Below, in pieces: positions 26,162-28,182 of a DNA stretch of 28,182 nucleotides. Made by a program: the position numbers and the translations under genes. The first letter of the stretch is position 1. Every line of letters begins with the position of its first letter. The DNA comes from DASTDY01 sp035478375 (GTDB taxonomy: Bacteria; Patescibacteriota; Saccharimonadia; Saccharimonadales; EFPC-124), in NCBI GenBank assembly GCA_035478375.1, contig DATIJQ010000012.1, positions 1 to 28,182 of the forward strand. Reading direction: 5' to 3'. The notes beneath the pieces are model-generated. The model was given only the letters and a program-made list of their open reading frames with translations, did not search any database and was not told the origin of the DNA.

Positions 26162-26705
26162 TATTATTGTGGCATTTTGGTTTTTTATCCCCGCCGGTTT
26201 AGCTAACGGCGCACCAGTACTGGCGGCTGTCTTGCCAAAACTACGCGACTTAAATGCGCCACTCGACGCTGGCAAAAGTTGGCGCGGGAAACGTATTTTT
26301 GGTGAGCACAAAACCTGGCGCGGACTTGCAGTCGGCGTTTTTACCGCGACTGCGGCGACCACACTGCAATGGTTGCTTGCCCAAATCCCATCTGTTAATA
26401 GTTACTTTGCACCACTCAATTATGCCCGCGCGCCTTTTTTGCTACTGGGCATTTTGTTTGGCGTTGGCGTGATTGCCGGCGACGCCATAGAAAGCTTTTT
26501 TAAACGCCAAGCCGGCATCAAACCTGGCCACAGCTGGTTCCCATTTGACCAAATAGATTACATAATTGGTGGCGCACTGGCTGTCGCACCAATCATGCGC
26601 CTAACATTGGTACAATATGCCTGGATGCTTGGGTTATGGCTGATAATCCACATGGCGGGCACGTATTTAGGTTACCTCGGTCACCTAAAAGACAAACCAA
26701 TTTAA
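26154..26705 (+). CDS. CarS-like (CDP-archaeol synthase family) cytidylyltransferase
   Basis: A 183-residue membrane protein of the CarS/DUF46 family. Motifs: APLDAGKSWRGKRIFG, HKTWRGLAVG, GDAIESFFKRQAGIKPG and SWFPFDQIDYIIGG. In archaea CarS transfers CMP from CTP to an unsaturated archaeal ether lipid phosphate; bacterial relatives are known and probably act on other lipid phosphates. With the CDP-alcohol phosphatidyltransferase two genes upstream it gives a complete activation-plus-transfer pair. It overlaps the PHP gene by 8 nt and the convergent L,D-transpeptidase by 4 nt. The substrate is unknown. Confidence 0.9.
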   Translation: MHDIIVAFWFFIPAGLANGAPVLAAVLPKLRDLNAPLDAGKSWRGKRIFGEHKTWRGLAVGVFTATAATTLQWLLAQIPSVNSYFAPLNYARAPFLLLGILFGVGVIAGDAIESFFKRQAGIKPGHSWFPFDQIDYIIGGALAVAPIMRLTLVQYAWMLGLWLIIHMAGTYLGYLGHLKDKPI

Positions 26706-28135
26706 GCGTGCACAATAACTTTTGTGCCAATTGGCGCAAAGTCGTATAAAATTTTAGCGTCGGCTTCGGTCATGTTAATGCAGCCGTGGCTCATTGGGTG
26801 GCCAAAATTGTGGTGCCAATAGGTGCCGTGGAAAGCCTCGTCGCCATCAAAAAAGCTGACCCATTTTACATTTGGTAAGTAAAAATATTCGCCCGCAATT
26901 GTGCCGGTCATAGTCTGGGATGTGACTTTGGCATACACGTGGAATTCGCCAATTTCGGTTGGCGTTTTGGCTTTACCAGATGAAATTAAAAAGCTTTGAA
27001 CGGGAGTGTCGCCAACGTACATGGTGGCTGTTTCTTTGGTGACATCGACCTCGATCCATTTGCCATAGCCGCTCATAGTAACGGTTTTAAATGGCGCTTG
27101 GTCAATGCTAACCTGTTGGTCGAGTGACTTATTGGCAGTCACTGCAGTGACAACATTGGCAGCCAAAACGTCGGCGTCTTTAATTTGCGACCCAGGCTTG
27201 CCAGCGCTAATGACATTTTGGCTGCCAGTTTGCTTATCGACAACCACTTTGCGGTCGACGGGCGGCGCGGCGACCATCGGGCTGATTTTGTCAGTTATAA
27301 GCTGCTGGATTTTGGCTTTATCAAAGTCCACACTAGCCGTGCCTTTAACGGCGTCGGGCGTAAACGAAACCCAGTTGGCAATATCGTCGCGGCTAGCCTG
27401 ATAAATTGCTTTGCCGTTGAGTGTAAACGTATAGTTTTGGCCTAATCGCTGGTTCGCATCTTTTTGAGCTGGCACTAAGCCTTGGGGCTGCAAAATGGGC
27501 GCAACAGCGGCAGTCGTAAGAGTAAACGTTGTGTTGCGCGGATTGGCTGCCAGCGATGGCAACGAGGCTTCAAAACTTTTGGCGTCAAAACCACGGCCGT
27601 CGGTGCCAGGCGTAATGTCAAACTGGTGCGAGGCTGAGTTGTATGTAATCTGGGCATCTTTAGCATCAACAAATAACGATGGATAATGCTGCTGCACAAA
27701 CACCTTAGCAATACCCGGATCAGTTTTAAACGCCAGGGGTACTTTTACGGTTTGGAAGAGCTGGAAATCCTGCAATATGTTACTGTCACGGCGGGCACGC
27801 AAAACGTTTGCGACGGTTGCGTTAGCGTCGATGGTTACACCTAGGTCTTTTAGGCTCACAGTAGTCGGCGTTGAGCCTTGGCTTGTCAGCGTCACCTGCA
27901 TAGTAGATTGCTGTGTAATTGCCTGTTGGATTTGCTGAGCCGTCTGACCACCAACAGCAATAGTACCGACGACTACATTTGGCAAAGCGCGACCATTAAA
28001 CCACGCCACAACACCAACAGCGACCGCAATTATTGCTGTGCCCAAAAATAACCACCAACGATTGTGGTGCGAGACAGTTTTTTTACCCTCTCTTTTTGGC
28101 GACTCCGCAGGCGCCGATTTTTTGTGTGCGTCCAT
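26702..28135 (-). CDS. L,D-transpeptidase with N-terminal anchor
   Basis: A 477-residue envelope protein. A basic cytoplasmic stretch is followed by one membrane helix (about 28-46). The extracellular part has two repeats of a peptidoglycan-binding-like domain (about 50-330), and the C-terminal YkuD catalytic domain (about 350-477) with HGTYWHHNFGHPMSHGCINM holding the catalytic Cys and His. It crosslinks peptidoglycan stems through L,D bonds or attaches proteins to them. Length and order match actinobacterial and Firmicutes-type Ldt proteins with PG_binding_4 domains. The upstream 47 bases hold a 12-bp direct repeat of GCTTAA units but no clear promoter. Confidence 0.93.
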   Translation of the reverse strand: MDAHKKSAPAESPKREGKKTVSHHNRWWLFLGTAIIAVAVGVVAWFNGRALPNVVVGTIAVGGQTAQQIQQAITQQSTMQVTLTSQGSTPTTVSLKDLGVTIDANATVANVLRARRDSNILQDFQLFQTVKVPLAFKTDPGIAKVFVQQHYPSLFVDAKDAQITYNSASHQFDITPGTDGRGFDAKSFEASLPSLAANPRNTTFTLTTAAVAPILQPQGLVPAQKDANQRLGQNYTFTLNGKAIYQASRDDIANWVSFTPDAVKGTASVDFDKAKIQQLITDKISPMVAAPPVDRKVVVDKQTGSQNVISAGKPGSQIKDADVLAANVVTAVTANKSLDQQVSIDQAPFKTVTMSGYGKWIEVDVTKETATMYVGDTPVQSFLISSGKAKTPTEIGEFHVYAKVTSQTMTGTIAGEYFYLPNVKWVSFFDGDEAFHGTYWHHNFGHPMSHGCINMTEADAKILYDFAPIGTKVIVHA

Positions 28136-28182
28136 AAATAACCTTAAGCGTTACTTTAAGCATACGGTAAGTTTTTGAGGGG

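Noticed and set aside
1..28182. TGA recoded to glycine (Gracilibacteria/SR1 code)
   Set aside because: nusB and padR end normally at TGA, and no long gene contains an in-frame TGA.
1..28182. CRISPR array
   Set aside because: No regularly spaced direct repeats with unique spacers were seen; the only tandem repeats are three 11-bp units at 21960-21992.

Overview
The window looks like a piece of a Patescibacteria (CPR) chromosome, most probably Candidatus Saccharibacteria (TM7) or a close relative. This is an inference from gene content and style: tightly packed genes, many start/stop overlaps, a reduced set of housekeeping genes beside CarS-like and CDP-alcohol lipid enzymes, and ordinary use of TGA as stop (nusB and padR end in TGA), which argues against the recoded Gracilibacteria/Absconditabacteria. 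No 16S gene is present, so the placement is not proven.

Left part (1-3779): the right end of an integrated mobile element. It carries a cut-off gene of unknown function, a DUF3768 gene behind a structured leader, a replication-relaxation-like winged-helix protein, and a two-gene operon of a small basic AT-hook-like protein plus a large serine recombinase. The recombinase promoter is covered by two identical-arm palindromes. The element abuts the 3' end of tRNA-Gln(CUG), and the last residues of the recombinase are translated from the antisense strand of that tRNA. The other end of the element lies outside the window.

Middle part (3825-17899): chromosomal core, mostly on the minus strand. An operon of nickel superoxide dismutase (sodN), its maturation protease (sodX), a small membrane protein and a dolichol/phytol-kinase-like enzyme is followed upstream by trmD, khpA, rpsP, rnc, a Nudix hydrolase, nusB and a small basic protein that may be bL32. 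A plus-strand gene of unknown function with its own promoter and hairpins sits between trmD and khpA and is flanked by a 12-bp inverted repeat. Further along are leuS with a complete Nudix domain inserted into the editing region, a PadR-PspC regulatory pair with a clear operator, a MurF-type Mur ligase, a second self-contained gene of unknown function, and a DedA protein.

Right part (17889-28182): a two-gene bacterial NHEJ operon (ku, ligD), a 25-bp perfect inverted repeat that includes what may be the first codons of a lost SRAP/HMCES gene, a PQ-loop-like membrane protein, a CtpE-like P-type ATPase behind three 11-bp tandem repeats, a P-loop kinase, a three-gene overlapping operon (CDP-alcohol phosphatidyltransferase, PHP hydrolase, CarS-like cytidylyltransferase), and an L,D-transpeptidase. 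Several genes have a -10 box only 6-9 nt before the start codon and no Shine-Dalgarno, suggesting leaderless mRNAs are common. No gap between genes exceeds 300 bases. No CRISPR array and no rRNA were seen.
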